Source of the DNA: Chryseobacterium gleum
GTDB lineage: Bacteria; Bacteroidota; Bacteroidia; Flavobacteriales_D; Sanyastnellaceae
Assembly (NCBI GenBank): GCA_945881835.1
Contig: CAMCVP010000001.1
Location: forward strand, 558,001 to 622,000
Length of the DNA: 64,000 bases
Reading direction: 5' to 3'
The notes beneath the pieces were generated by a model. It saw only the letters and a list, made by a program, of their open reading frames with translations. It was not told the DNA's origin and searched no databases. The position numbers were made by a program, and so were the translations under genes. Below are positions 25,048 to 33,714 of this stretch, piece by piece; position 1 is the first letter of the stretch; each line of letters starts with the position of its first letter.

Positions 25048-26572
25048 CTTCTGCGCAGCGCTCTCCGTCTATTGCTGCAGAAACAATTCCACCGGCATAG
25101 CCAGCGCCTTCACCGCATGGGAAGAGGTTTTTAATTTCAGGATGATTCAACAATTCTTTGTCGCGAGGAATTCTCACTGGCGAGGAGGTACGTGTTTCAG
25201 GCGCAATGAGCAAGGCATTCGGTCCAGCGAATTGAGGCATTTTCGAATTGAAATGTTGTAGCGCGCCAATTAAACTTTCTGAAATAAATTTTGGAAATAA
25301 ATCGCGAAGATTTATAGATGTTATTCCAGGGCTGTATGACGATTCAGGAAGTGAATTGCTTTTTTTGTTGATTATAAAATCGCTCGCCCGCTGAGCCGGT
25401 GCGAATTGATTTTTCCCGCCGAGAACATAAGCCTTGTATTCAATGTCTTGCTGAAGATGCATTCCCGCAAGTGGGCCGGTATAATTCAGATTTTCTAAAT
25501 CGGAAAGTTTAACCTCCACCACAATTCCTGAGTTTGCCCAAGGGTTATTGCGCTTGCTTGGAGACCAACCGTTGGTTACAATTTCTTCTTGAGAAGTGGC
25601 ACAAGGTGCAACAATTCCACCAGGGCACATGCAGAATGAATAGACACCACGATCATTAACTTGAGTCACGATTGAGTAACTCGCCGGTGGAAGAAATTCT
25701 CCGCGATCGTCGCATTTGTACTGAAGCTTATCTATTGCTCGTTGGTCGTGCTCAATACGCACACCTATTGCAAAGGGCTTGGCTTCAATGGCAATATTTT
25801 TTGAATGCAGCACTTCGAAGATGTCTCTGGCACTATGTCCTGTTGCAAGCAAAATAGCATTCGCTTTGAATTTATTTCCTTTGGAAGTTTCTACTTCGTG
25901 AATGCTATCCTTACTCTTTAGAATGAAGTCAATGACTCTTTCTTCAAAATGAATCTCCCCTCCATGAGCAAGAATAGACTCGCGCATGGAAGAAATGATT
26001 TGGGGAAGCTTGTTGGTTCCAACGTGCGGATGGCTTTCAGTAAGAATGTTTTCGCTTGCTCCGAGCTGAACTAGCGTTTCAAGAATTCGAACAACGCTAC
26101 CTTTTTTTGTGCTGCGCGTGTATAGCTTGCCGTCGCTGTATGTTCCAGCACCGCCTTCGCCATAGCAATAATTAGAATCTTCATGAACTTCTCCGTTTCG
26201 CGTAATCTTCACCAGATCGCGCCTTCTGGCCCGAACGTCTTTTCCTCGCTCTAAGATAATGGGTTTAATTCCAAGCTCTAGCATGCGCAATGCCGCGAAG
26301 AGTCCGGCCGGACCTGCACCTATTATAATAGCAGATGTCTTTAATTCATGATTGAATTGCCTCTGTTGCACTGTCGGGAATGCTTCGTTAATTCCAATGA
26401 CGGAAATGCGGAGGATGACAATTGCATTTCTTTTTCGAGCATCTATTGATTTTTTATCAATGCGCCATTTAAAAGAAAGAGGAGATAAATTCAAACTAAT
26501 TTGAATTTTCTCCTCTAAATAATTTAAGTCTGCAGATTGAGCAGGACTTACTTGAAGTTCAATCGTGTTCAT
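25010..26572 (-). CDS. FAD-dependent dehydrogenase, COG2509 family
   Basis: A 520-residue protein. An N-terminal region (about 1-80) of ferredoxin-like character contains FKWRIDKKSIDARK. The FAD-binding motif IIGAGPAGLFAALRMLELG follows at about 88-106. The segment EGGAGTYSDGKLYTRSTKKG (about 144-163) and the C-terminal FPCGEGAGYAGGIVSAAIDG (about 485-504) identify the COG2509 uncharacterised FAD dehydrogenases. These are cytoplasmic; a link to reduction of polyunsaturated or aromatic substrates has been suggested, but the substrate is unknown. Confidence 0.85.
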   Translation of the reverse strand: MNTIELQVSPAQSADLNYLEEKIQISLNLSPLSFKWRIDKKSIDARKRNAIVILRISVIGINEAFPTVQQRQFNHELKTSAIIIGAGPAGLFAALRMLELGIKPIILERGKDVRARRRDLVKITRNGEVHEDSNYCYGEGGAGTYSDGKLYTRSTKKGSVVRILETLVQLGASENILTESHPHVGTNKLPQIISSMRESILAHGGEIHFEERVIDFILKSKDSIHEVETSKGNKFKANAILLATGHSARDIFEVLHSKNIAIEAKPFAIGVRIEHDQRAIDKLQYKCDDRGEFLPPASYSIVTQVNDRGVYSFCMCPGGIVAPCATSQEEIVTNGWSPSKRNNPWANSGIVVEVKLSDLENLNYTGPLAGMHLQQDIEYKAYVLGGKNQFAPAQRASDFIINKKSNSLPESSYSPGITSINLRDLFPKFISESLIGALQHFNSKMPQFAGPNALLIAPETRTSSPVRIPRDKELLNHPEIKNLFPCGEGAGYAGGIVSAAIDGERCAEAIAVFLLEEKSA

Positions 26573-26612
26573 GTCGTTGGTCTATTCAACCAAAAGTTAT
26601 GAAATGAATAAA

Positions 26613-26996
26613 TTATGCTTTAGCCGCTTTTACAGATTTTACAGATCTTACAGTTCTTGCCTTTACTGTACCTGGCTTTCTTCCGCGTTTGCTCGGAGGT
26701 GCAGGAGCAGAAGCAACGGGAGCAACAGGTGGAACTGATGTTAATTCTTTCTTAGGTCCAGTCTTCTTTGCGCCAGGTTTATTTTTCGAACCCTTTGGAC
26801 GGCCTCTTCTTTCAGAACCACCGGACGATTTAGGGCTATTGGTCTTGCCTAAAATAGAAGCAATTTTAGCGGTGATCTTAACCTTGCGGCCGCGGCCTGT
26901 TTGCAAAGTAGCGATTAAATTTGCAGCGTCTACCAAAGAGTTTAATTCCTTCTCGCGACGCGCTATCTCTTGTTTAATTTCGTTTAATAATTTCAT
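26613..26996 (-). CDS. AT-hook, histone-H1-like DNA-binding protein
   Basis: A 127-residue protein starting at the ATG at 26996 (MKLLNEIKQEI). Residues 1-30 form a helix (EIKQEIARREKELNSLVDAA), perhaps a dimerising coiled coil. The rest is Lys/Arg/Pro/Ala-rich and contains an AT-hook RRGRPKGSKNK (about 64-74), a second hook-like KRGRKPGTVKA (about 103-113) and a C-terminal VKSVKAAKA tail like histone H1. It should bind the minor groove of AT-rich DNA as a nucleoid-associated protein or global regulator. An extension to 27038 lacks an ATG and is unlikely. Confidence 0.72.
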   Translation of the reverse strand: MKLLNEIKQEIARREKELNSLVDAANLIATLQTGRGRKVKITAKIASILGKTNSPKSSGGSERRGRPKGSKNKPGAKKTGPKKELTSVPPVAPVASAPAPPSKRGRKPGTVKARTVRSVKSVKAAKA

Positions 26997-27136
26997 AAAA
27001 GTCTTGATTTTATTTAATACAATAGGCGAAAATGTCACGCAAATTTAATTTTAATTCCTAACACAATGTTAAAAAATGTAAAGAAAATTTTTAGAGAACT
27101 TCATTCGGATTACTTTAGCGCATCAATTTTAGCATT

Positions 27137-29122
27137 ATGAAGTTTAATAAAAACGGTGTTTCGAAGGAAGAGTTGTTGGCGTTGTACGAAGGAATAAAAC
27201 TTCCTCGTCTTATTGAGGACAAGATGTTGAGCCAACTGCGATTGGGAATGATCTCGAAATGGTTTTCGTCTTACGGACAAGAAGCAATTTCTGTAGGTGT
27301 TGGAATGGGGATGCAAGAAGATGAGTTTATTCTGCCAATGCACAGAAACCTCGGGATATTCACTTCAAGAAATCTAGATTTGAAACAATTGTTTCTTCAA
27401 TTCCAAGGAAAGAAGGACGGATTCACAAAAGGTCGTGATCGTTCGTTCCATTTCGGAACGAAGAAGCATCATGTCGTTGGAATGATTTCACACTTAGGTC
27501 CTCAATTGGGAATAGCAGACGGAATTGCATTGGCCAATAAATTGGAGGGTTCTCCAAAGGCAACAATTGTTTTCAGTGGTGACGGTGGAGCGAGCGAAGG
27601 TGATTTTCACGAGGCTTTAAACGTTGCAACAGTGTGGGATCTTCCCGTTATATTTTGTATCGAGAACAATGCATGGGGATTGTCTACGCCAAGCCGTGAA
27701 CAATTCCGTTGTAAGCAATTTATAGATAAGGCTATTGGTTATGGAATGCCGAAAGAAGACGCCATTCAAATAGACGGAAATAACATTCTTGAAGTTTATG
27801 CAACGGTAAAAGAGATAGCTGCGAGCATTCGCAAAAACCCACGTCCAATTATTTTAGAATGTATGACCTTTCGTGTTCGCGGACATGAAGAAGCGAGCGG
27901 AACGAAATATTATCCGGAAGGAATGATCGACGAATGGTCGAAGAAAGATCCTGTTGCTTTGTATGAAGCTTATCTTTTGGAAGAAAAAATAATTACTTCT
28001 GGTGATGTCGAAACAATGAATTTAAAGTTGAAGGAAAAAATCAACACGAATTTAAAAGCAGCCTACGCAGAACCCGATATTGAAGTAAATACGGAAGAGG
28101 AGTTTGAAGATTTGTTCGCACCGTTTTCAAACGCGGAAATTCCAGCGTCTTCAACCAAAAAGAAAATGCGCTTTATAGATGCCATTCAAGATGGTCTTCG
28201 CGAAAGTATGCGCAAGCACGATCGTTTGGTTCTTATGGGACAAGACATTGCCGAATATGGTGGTGTGTTCAAAGTGACTGAAGGATTCGTTGAAGAATTC
28301 GGAAAAGGTCGGGTGCGAAATACGCCGTTGTGTGAGTCTGCAATTGTGGGCGCAGGATTGGGACTTAGCATGAAAGGACACAAGGCCATGGTTGAAATGC
28401 AATTCGCAGATTTCGTGACTTGCGGTTTCAATCAAATTGTAAATAATCTTGCGAAGCTTCATTACCGTTGGGCTGAAAACGCAGACGTTGTAGTTCGCAT
28501 GCCAACAGGTGGCGGCGCTGCTGCAGGACCTTTCCACAGTCAAAGCAACGAGGCTTGGTTCTTCCATACACCAGGGCTAAAAATCGCATATCCTGCTTTT
28601 CCTTCAGATGCAAAAGGATTGTTGTGTCAAGCTTTCGAAGATCCGAATCCAGTCTTGTTCTTCGAACACAAGATGCTTTACAGAAGCATAGAAGAAGAAG
28701 TTTCTGAAGGATACTTTACACTTCCTTTCGGAAAGGCGAGAATTGTTACTGCCGGAGATAAGCTTACTTTAGTTACTTATGGCCTCGGTGTTCATTGGGG
28801 AATGGAAGTGTTGAAGGAAGAGAATTATGCGGGAATCGAATTGATAGACTTGCGCACCTTGGCTCCTCTGGATTACGAAACCGTAATGACTTCTGTAAAG
28901 AAGACAGGACGTGTAGTTGTATTGCATGAAGATTCGCTAACGGGCGGAATAGGTGGGGAGTTGGCTTCGCGTATTACGGAAGAATGCTTCGAATACCTCG
29001 ACGCCCCTGTAACGCGCTGCGCGAGTTTAGATACTCCTATTCCTTTCAATGCGGGTCTTGAAATCAATTTCATGGCTAACAATCGATTGAGAACAACATT
29101 GGATAAAGTCCTTTCTTATTAA
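27137..29122 (+). CDS. Branched-chain 2-oxoacid dehydrogenase E1, fused alpha and beta
   Basis: Thiamine-diphosphate-dependent E1 of the 2-oxoisovalerate (or related 2-oxoacid) dehydrogenase complex, making acyl-CoA precursors of branched fatty acids or degrading Val/Leu/Ile. The 661 residues join both subunits. The alpha part (about 1-330) carries the TPP motif starting GDGGASEGDFHEA (about 149-161) and ending at ENN. The beta part (about 345-661) begins MRFIDAIQDGLRESM and includes GLGLSMKGHKAMVEMQFADF. The fusion is common in Bacteroidota. E2 and E3 are not in the window. TACTTTAG at 27111-27118 is a possible -7 element. Confidence 0.9.
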   Translation: MKFNKNGVSKEELLALYEGIKLPRLIEDKMLSQLRLGMISKWFSSYGQEAISVGVGMGMQEDEFILPMHRNLGIFTSRNLDLKQLFLQFQGKKDGFTKGRDRSFHFGTKKHHVVGMISHLGPQLGIADGIALANKLEGSPKATIVFSGDGGASEGDFHEALNVATVWDLPVIFCIENNAWGLSTPSREQFRCKQFIDKAIGYGMPKEDAIQIDGNNILEVYATVKEIAASIRKNPRPIILECMTFRVRGHEEASGTKYYPEGMIDEWSKKDPVALYEAYLLEEKIITSGDVETMNLKLKEKINTNLKAAYAEPDIEVNTEEEFEDLFAPFSNAEIPASSTKKKMRFIDAIQDGLRESMRKHDRLVLMGQDIAEYGGVFKVTEGFVEEFGKGRVRNTPLCESAIVGAGLGLSMKGHKAMVEMQFADFVTCGFNQIVNNLAKLHYRWAENADVVVRMPTGGGAAAGPFHSQSNEAWFFHTPGLKIAYPAFPSDAKGLLCQAFEDPNPVLFFEHKMLYRSIEEEVSEGYFTLPFGKARIVTAGDKLTLVTYGLGVHWGMEVLKEENYAGIELIDLRTLAPLDYETVMTSVKKTGRVVVLHEDSLTGGIGGELASRITEECFEYLDAPVTRCASLDTPIPFNAGLEINFMANNRLRTTLDKVLSY

Positions 29123-29148
29123 GTTTTCATGTTCTAATTTTATCGCTA

Positions 29149-31290
29149 ATGAATAGGCGGTGGAATTTGTTTCAAGTCGCGCAAGTGTTCGTGCTTGCTC
29201 TTGTGACTTGTGCTTCAAGTGCACAGGTTTCGCTGGTTGCCGATTATACCGCGCATTACGGTATTGTTGAAGGGACAGACCTTACAGGGTATGTCACTTA
29301 CGATGTTTATATTTCTTTTCCGAATTCGAATTACAGATTAACTGCAATAGGAGGAGGTTTGCAGAGCAATCCGAATTTCAACGTTCAACTTTCTTCCGAT
29401 TGTAATTTCTTTCAGCATGTCAATGGAAGTTATTTTTCGGAAGGAATAAACTGTTCCGATTATTCTTCGAATCCAGCATTGGAATGGGACAGTCGTTTTG
29501 CTATAGGTAGCAGCTGCAACAATGCGGGTACGCATTTGTATCAAGTCACTTCCGAAAACAATTTATTGAATGCATGGGAAGCGGGAAGTTCAGCATTGTC
29601 TTTGTCGAACACGTTGTTTTTCCGCATGCCGAACGATGGTTCGGTTTTGTTAAATAGTGAAAATAAAATTTTAGTTGGAAGATTTACGACGTGTGGAAAT
29701 TTGTGCGTGAAGTTGGGTGTTCAGTATTTTGAAAATTATTTAGGGCCAGGCTCTCCATTTCAAAACGAAGTGTTGGAAGGGTGTTTTAACAATCCGTGTC
29801 TTTCGAATCCGATTGCACAGACCGCAACGGTTACACAAACTGGATGCACAACGGATGCTCAATTAATAAATTTAAGTGTAGGTGGAAATGTTCCTGTGAC
29901 TTATGAATTGTGGGACACAGCGTTAAATGCGATAGTTTCTTCAACATTGTCGTTGGATGGAACTTGTTCCTTCAATGCGCCAAGCGCGGGTTCTTTTCAA
30001 ATTCATTCAACCGATAATTTCGGATGCCGAGATACCACCAATACCATTTCAGTTTTAGAATTTATTCCGCCGAGCATTCAATTGGTTGGACATAATTTAT
30101 TGTGTTTCGAAGACTCCTCGGGAAGTGTTGATGTAAGTGGAAGCGGAGGGACAGGAGTTTTAACTGAATTGGTTTCACTTTCACAACTTCCCTTTTCAAT
30201 TTTGAATTTAAGTGCAGGAGTGTTGAATGTGCAGGTGATTGATGAAAATGGGTGCCTAGCATCGAACAGCGTTTTATTGGAAGAACCGACTGCACTGGAA
30301 GCATCACTTACCGAGCAAACAGATCTCGTCTGCGCCACACAATGCACTGGAGCAATTGCGCATTCTATAAGTGGAGGAGTTGGTAGCTACACCTTTGAAC
30401 TTGTGTCGAACGGCTCATCAGGTGAGGCTTCTGGAGTCTTGACGAATTTATGCGGGGGAGCAGATACGCTTGTTGTTTCAGATGGAAACGGCTGCGTGTT
30501 TCAACTACCATTCGAATTGAATTATCCCGATTCGCTGCAAATTCAAAGCGCTGTTGTTGAGCCAACGTGTTACGAATACAATGACGGTTTCGCGAATTTA
30601 CTTTTCACAGGGGGTACAGGTTCTTTGCTGATAAACATTGGAAAGGGAAATTTCGAAGTCCTTCCGCAATCGGTTGTTGAATATCAATTAGCCAACCTCG
30701 GGGTTGGAACAATTTCTATTCATGTGGAAGATGATTTAGGCTGTTCAATAGATGAAGTCATTTCGGTTGAATCTGTTTTTCCTTCCAACCTGAATTTGAA
30801 TACCACATCAACGGAAGAGTCGTGCTTCAATAATTTAGACGGAACCGCCGAGGTGCTTCTTCAGGGTGGAAATGGACCGTTTAGTTTTTTATGGAACGAT
30901 ACACAAGCGCAGCAAACTCCTCTCGCAACTGGACTTGTTGGCAATAGAAATTATCGGGTGGAAGTGACCGATGTGAATAATTGTGTTTATGAAAGAAGTG
31001 TTTTTGTTCCATTGAAAGACGGATGTATATTCATTGCAAATGCGATTACGCCAAACGGAGATGGTTCGAATGATATGTGGGTAATTGGTGGATTAGATGG
31101 ATACGCAGATGCACACGTGCAGGTAGTGAATCGTTATGGACAAATTGTATTCGATTCTTTCGGGTACACCAACCCTTGGCAAGGAACATTGAACAATGAG
31201 CCATTGCCTCCTGCCGATTATTATTACGTGGTGAGTTACGACAAAAGCAAAGAACCCTTAACCGGCGTTGTTTCCATTAAGTATGAATAA
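29149..31290 (+). CDS. Exported T9SS type B cargo (gliding-motility CTD)
   Basis: A 713-residue exported protein. Signal peptide about 1-25 (ending ASSAQ). Residues about 25-225 are Cys- and Asn-rich and beta-like with no recognised fold. Residues about 225-610 hold several SprB-like beta repeats with motifs such as GTGVLTELVSL, LCGGADTLVVSDGNGC and GSVDVSGSGG. The last 90 residues (FIANAITPNGDGSNDMW to VSIKYE) are a type B T9SS C-terminal domain, as in SprB adhesins. Surface attachment is likely. The next gene, which overlaps its end, is a PorP/SprF protein, the expected partner for type B cargo. Confidence 0.88.
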   Translation: MNRRWNLFQVAQVFVLALVTCASSAQVSLVADYTAHYGIVEGTDLTGYVTYDVYISFPNSNYRLTAIGGGLQSNPNFNVQLSSDCNFFQHVNGSYFSEGINCSDYSSNPALEWDSRFAIGSSCNNAGTHLYQVTSENNLLNAWEAGSSALSLSNTLFFRMPNDGSVLLNSENKILVGRFTTCGNLCVKLGVQYFENYLGPGSPFQNEVLEGCFNNPCLSNPIAQTATVTQTGCTTDAQLINLSVGGNVPVTYELWDTALNAIVSSTLSLDGTCSFNAPSAGSFQIHSTDNFGCRDTTNTISVLEFIPPSIQLVGHNLLCFEDSSGSVDVSGSGGTGVLTELVSLSQLPFSILNLSAGVLNVQVIDENGCLASNSVLLEEPTALEASLTEQTDLVCATQCTGAIAHSISGGVGSYTFELVSNGSSGEASGVLTNLCGGADTLVVSDGNGCVFQLPFELNYPDSLQIQSAVVEPTCYEYNDGFANLLFTGGTGSLLINIGKGNFEVLPQSVVEYQLANLGVGTISIHVEDDLGCSIDEVISVESVFPSNLNLNTTSTEESCFNNLDGTAEVLLQGGNGPFSFLWNDTQAQQTPLATGLVGNRNYRVEVTDVNNCVYERSVFVPLKDGCIFIANAITPNGDGSNDMWVIGGLDGYADAHVQVVNRYGQIVFDSFGYTNPWQGTLNNEPLPPADYYYVVSYDKSKEPLTGVVSIKYE

Positions 31291-32275
31291 CCTCAAGTTA
31301 AATACCCTAAAGGCAAGATTCTTCGAAAGGTTCTTCGAAAGGTATTTCACAAGAACTTTGATTTTTGTGCTTCTGCTATTCGCATTGGTGTCCCAAGCAC
31401 AGCAGTATCCTCGTCGTACGCTATTCATGGTTAATCCGTACGCTGTGAATCCCGCAGCAGCCGGAGTGAACAGAGACATTCCCTTGTATACAACGTATCG
31501 TTCGCAATGGAACGGGATGAACAATCATCCGAAGACATTTTATTTGACAGCGAACAAACAATTGCCCAACGGATTCGGAATTGGAGGAGTGTTGTTTCAG
31601 GATAAGACCGGTGCTTATTCAACAACGTCCTTTGAGTTTTCGGGTGCCTCGCACATTGCAGTAAACCGCAAGCAATCCATAGCTTTCGGATTAAGTGGAA
31701 TAGCTACGCAGTATGCTTTCGATTTAAGCAATGCAGTAGTTCAAGATCCTAATGATATTGCTTTGGGCGGAGGGGTGAAGCAATCGGCATTCGCCTTCAA
31801 CGCGAATGCTGGAATGATGCTCTACGGTCAGAATTATTTTTTCGGAGTAAGCATTCCGTATATCCTTCAACCAAAATTGAATTTCGGAAATGGTTATTTG
31901 AATGAGCGTGTGATTCGACACTATCAATTGATGGGTTCTTATGAATTTTCATTGTCCAAGGATTGGGGACTTTCAACCAACGTTTTTACGAGATTCACAG
32001 AGGCCACGCCTATGCAGGTAGACATGAATGTTATGTTGAATTACAATCGTGATTTGTGCTTGGGCTTAACCTATCGCCCAGCCGCGGCTTGGGCGGCTAT
32101 GTTCGGATGGAAGTTCGAAGGATATTCGCTTTGGTATGCTTATGAAATGAATACAGGCATTGGAAAATCCTTGGGTTTTAGTTCTCACGAATTCACATTG
32201 GGATATACCATTAAAGCTCCGCGCGGTTTCCGCCAGAAAACCTTGACGCAAAAACGCGGATTGTTAACGTTGTAG
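31283..32275 (+). CDS. PorP/SprF family T9SS outer-membrane protein
   Basis: A 330-residue protein with its ATG at 31283, overlapping the stop of the cargo gene (ATGAATAA). A basic N-terminus with a tandem RFFER motif precedes a signal segment (about 25-40, ending SQAQ). The mature part starts QYPRRTLFMVNPYAVNPAAAG, the family hallmark (quoted in part: NPYAVNPAAAG). Further PorP/SprF pattern: WNGMNNHPKTFYLTANKQL, then long beta strands predicting an outer-membrane barrel. SprF-type proteins are needed for secretion or anchoring of their neighbouring type B cargo, so this pair probably works as a unit. Confidence 0.9.
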   Translation: MNNLKLNTLKARFFERFFERYFTRTLIFVLLLFALVSQAQQYPRRTLFMVNPYAVNPAAAGVNRDIPLYTTYRSQWNGMNNHPKTFYLTANKQLPNGFGIGGVLFQDKTGAYSTTSFEFSGASHIAVNRKQSIAFGLSGIATQYAFDLSNAVVQDPNDIALGGGVKQSAFAFNANAGMMLYGQNYFFGVSIPYILQPKLNFGNGYLNERVIRHYQLMGSYEFSLSKDWGLSTNVFTRFTEATPMQVDMNVMLNYNRDLCLGLTYRPAAAWAAMFGWKFEGYSLWYAYEMNTGIGKSLGFSSHEFTLGYTIKAPRGFRQKTLTQKRGLLTL

Positions 32276-32292
32276 TTATTATATTCGTGGCT

Positions 32293-33711
32293 ATGAAAAA
32301 AATAGCATTGTTCTTCTCTCTTATTTGCGCCCTTCAAATGAATGCGCAAACGTGGCAAGTTGGAAATACAACACTTACTGAAAGTGATTTAGTAACAGGA
32401 TTAAGCCTACCATGGGAAATGGTTTGGGGTCCAGACGATTTCATTTGGTGCACAACTCGTGTAGGTAAGGTTTTACGCATAGATCCTTCAACAGGAACAT
32501 ACACTTCGGTTTTAGATAAAACTTCTGTAATACCATACAGCGGAAGCAGTGAGCCTGGAATGTTGGGAATGGCTTTACATCCCGATTTTTTGAATATTCC
32601 GAAGGTTTATGTAGTGTACAATTACACACAAGGGAACAATGTGAAAGAGCGTTTGTCTATGTTCGATTGGGACGGAACAGCTTTGGTGAACGAAGTTCAA
32701 TTGATTAACGCGATTGGAGGAAATTCAATTCACAACGGTTCTCGTTTGGTGATTAGCCAAGATCAAAAGATTATCATGTCAACAGGAGATACCGGAGACG
32801 GCGGAGTTAGTTCTCAAGATATGACTTCTCTTAATGGTAAAATTCTTCGAATCAACTTAGACGGTTCTATTCCGTCAGATAATCCAGATCCAGCATCATA
32901 CGTTTATTCTTTCGGACACCGCAACTGTCAAGGTTTGGCTGTTGGTCCAACTGGAATTATCTACGCATCTGAGCACGGTCAAAACAACAGCGATGAGTTC
33001 AACATTATTGAAGCTGGAAGAAACTACGGTTGGCCAACTGTTCAAGGTGCTTGCAACACAACCAATGAAATTAATTATTGCACAGCGAACAACGTGAAAG
33101 AGCCGTTGATTGAGTGGTCTCCTTGTCGCGCTGTAAACGGTATCGAGTATTACAACCACCCTTCAATTCCTGAATGGAACAACTGTATTTTAATGGCAGT
33201 GTTGGGCGGATTGAACAGTTCTTATGAGCGTATGACGGTTTTGCATTTGAGCGCAGATGGACAATCTTTAACAACAGCTGATGTGAGTGGCTCAAGTACA
33301 AACACAGATGCGTTTTTCCAAAGCTTTAACAAACGTTTGCGTGATATCTGTGTGAATCCACATGACGGTTCGGTATATGTCGCTCTAAACGGCGCGCAGT
33401 ACCCAGGATCTGGACCAAACACCATTAAGAAATTCCAGAACTTGGTTTGGGCAGGAATTCAAAACGAAGGTGTTTCTCAGAACTTAAATGTTTATCCAAA
33501 TCCGGCTTCAGAAAGAGTAACAGTTGAGTTCTCTTCGAATCAATTGGGTGGAAATTATTCGGTGTACTCATTCTCAGGAGCATTAATGGCTGAAGGAAAG
33601 ATTGCAACTTTGAAAAACGAATTGAATGTTTCTGAATGGTCGAAAGGAAATTACTTCGTGGTTTCTGAATCTTCAATCGGAACAACTTCCAAGACGTTTA
33701 TCGTTCAATAA
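32293..33711 (+). CDS. Exported PQQ-type sugar dehydrogenase with T9SS domain
   Basis: A 472-residue secreted protein. I start at the ATG at 32293 (MKKIALFF), not the upstream GTG. Signal peptide about 1-18 (ending MNAQ). The beta-propeller has the signatures of soluble aldose/glucose (GSDH/YliI-type) dehydrogenases: IHNGSRLVI with the catalytic His (about 139), STGDTGDGG, FGHRNCQGLAVGPTG and HGQNNSDEFN, ending in NYGWP. These enzymes oxidise sugars with a PQQ cofactor. The last 75 residues (LNVYPNPASERVTV to TFIVQ) are a type A T9SS domain. It is three bases ahead of a TonB receptor gene. Confidence 0.86.
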   Translation: MKKIALFFSLICALQMNAQTWQVGNTTLTESDLVTGLSLPWEMVWGPDDFIWCTTRVGKVLRIDPSTGTYTSVLDKTSVIPYSGSSEPGMLGMALHPDFLNIPKVYVVYNYTQGNNVKERLSMFDWDGTALVNEVQLINAIGGNSIHNGSRLVISQDQKIIMSTGDTGDGGVSSQDMTSLNGKILRINLDGSIPSDNPDPASYVYSFGHRNCQGLAVGPTGIIYASEHGQNNSDEFNIIEAGRNYGWPTVQGACNTTNEINYCTANNVKEPLIEWSPCRAVNGIEYYNHPSIPEWNNCILMAVLGGLNSSYERMTVLHLSADGQSLTTADVSGSSTNTDAFFQSFNKRLRDICVNPHDGSVYVALNGAQYPGSGPNTIKKFQNLVWAGIQNEGVSQNLNVYPNPASERVTVEFSSNQLGGNYSVYSFSGALMAEGKIATLKNELNVSEWSKGNYFVVSESSIGTTSKTFIVQ

Positions 33712-33714
33712 TAA

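Noticed and set aside
26571-26595. Weak stem TTGGT/ACCAA between the COG2509 gene and the AT-hook gene
   Set aside because: Only five base pairs and no T-tract; not a credible terminator.
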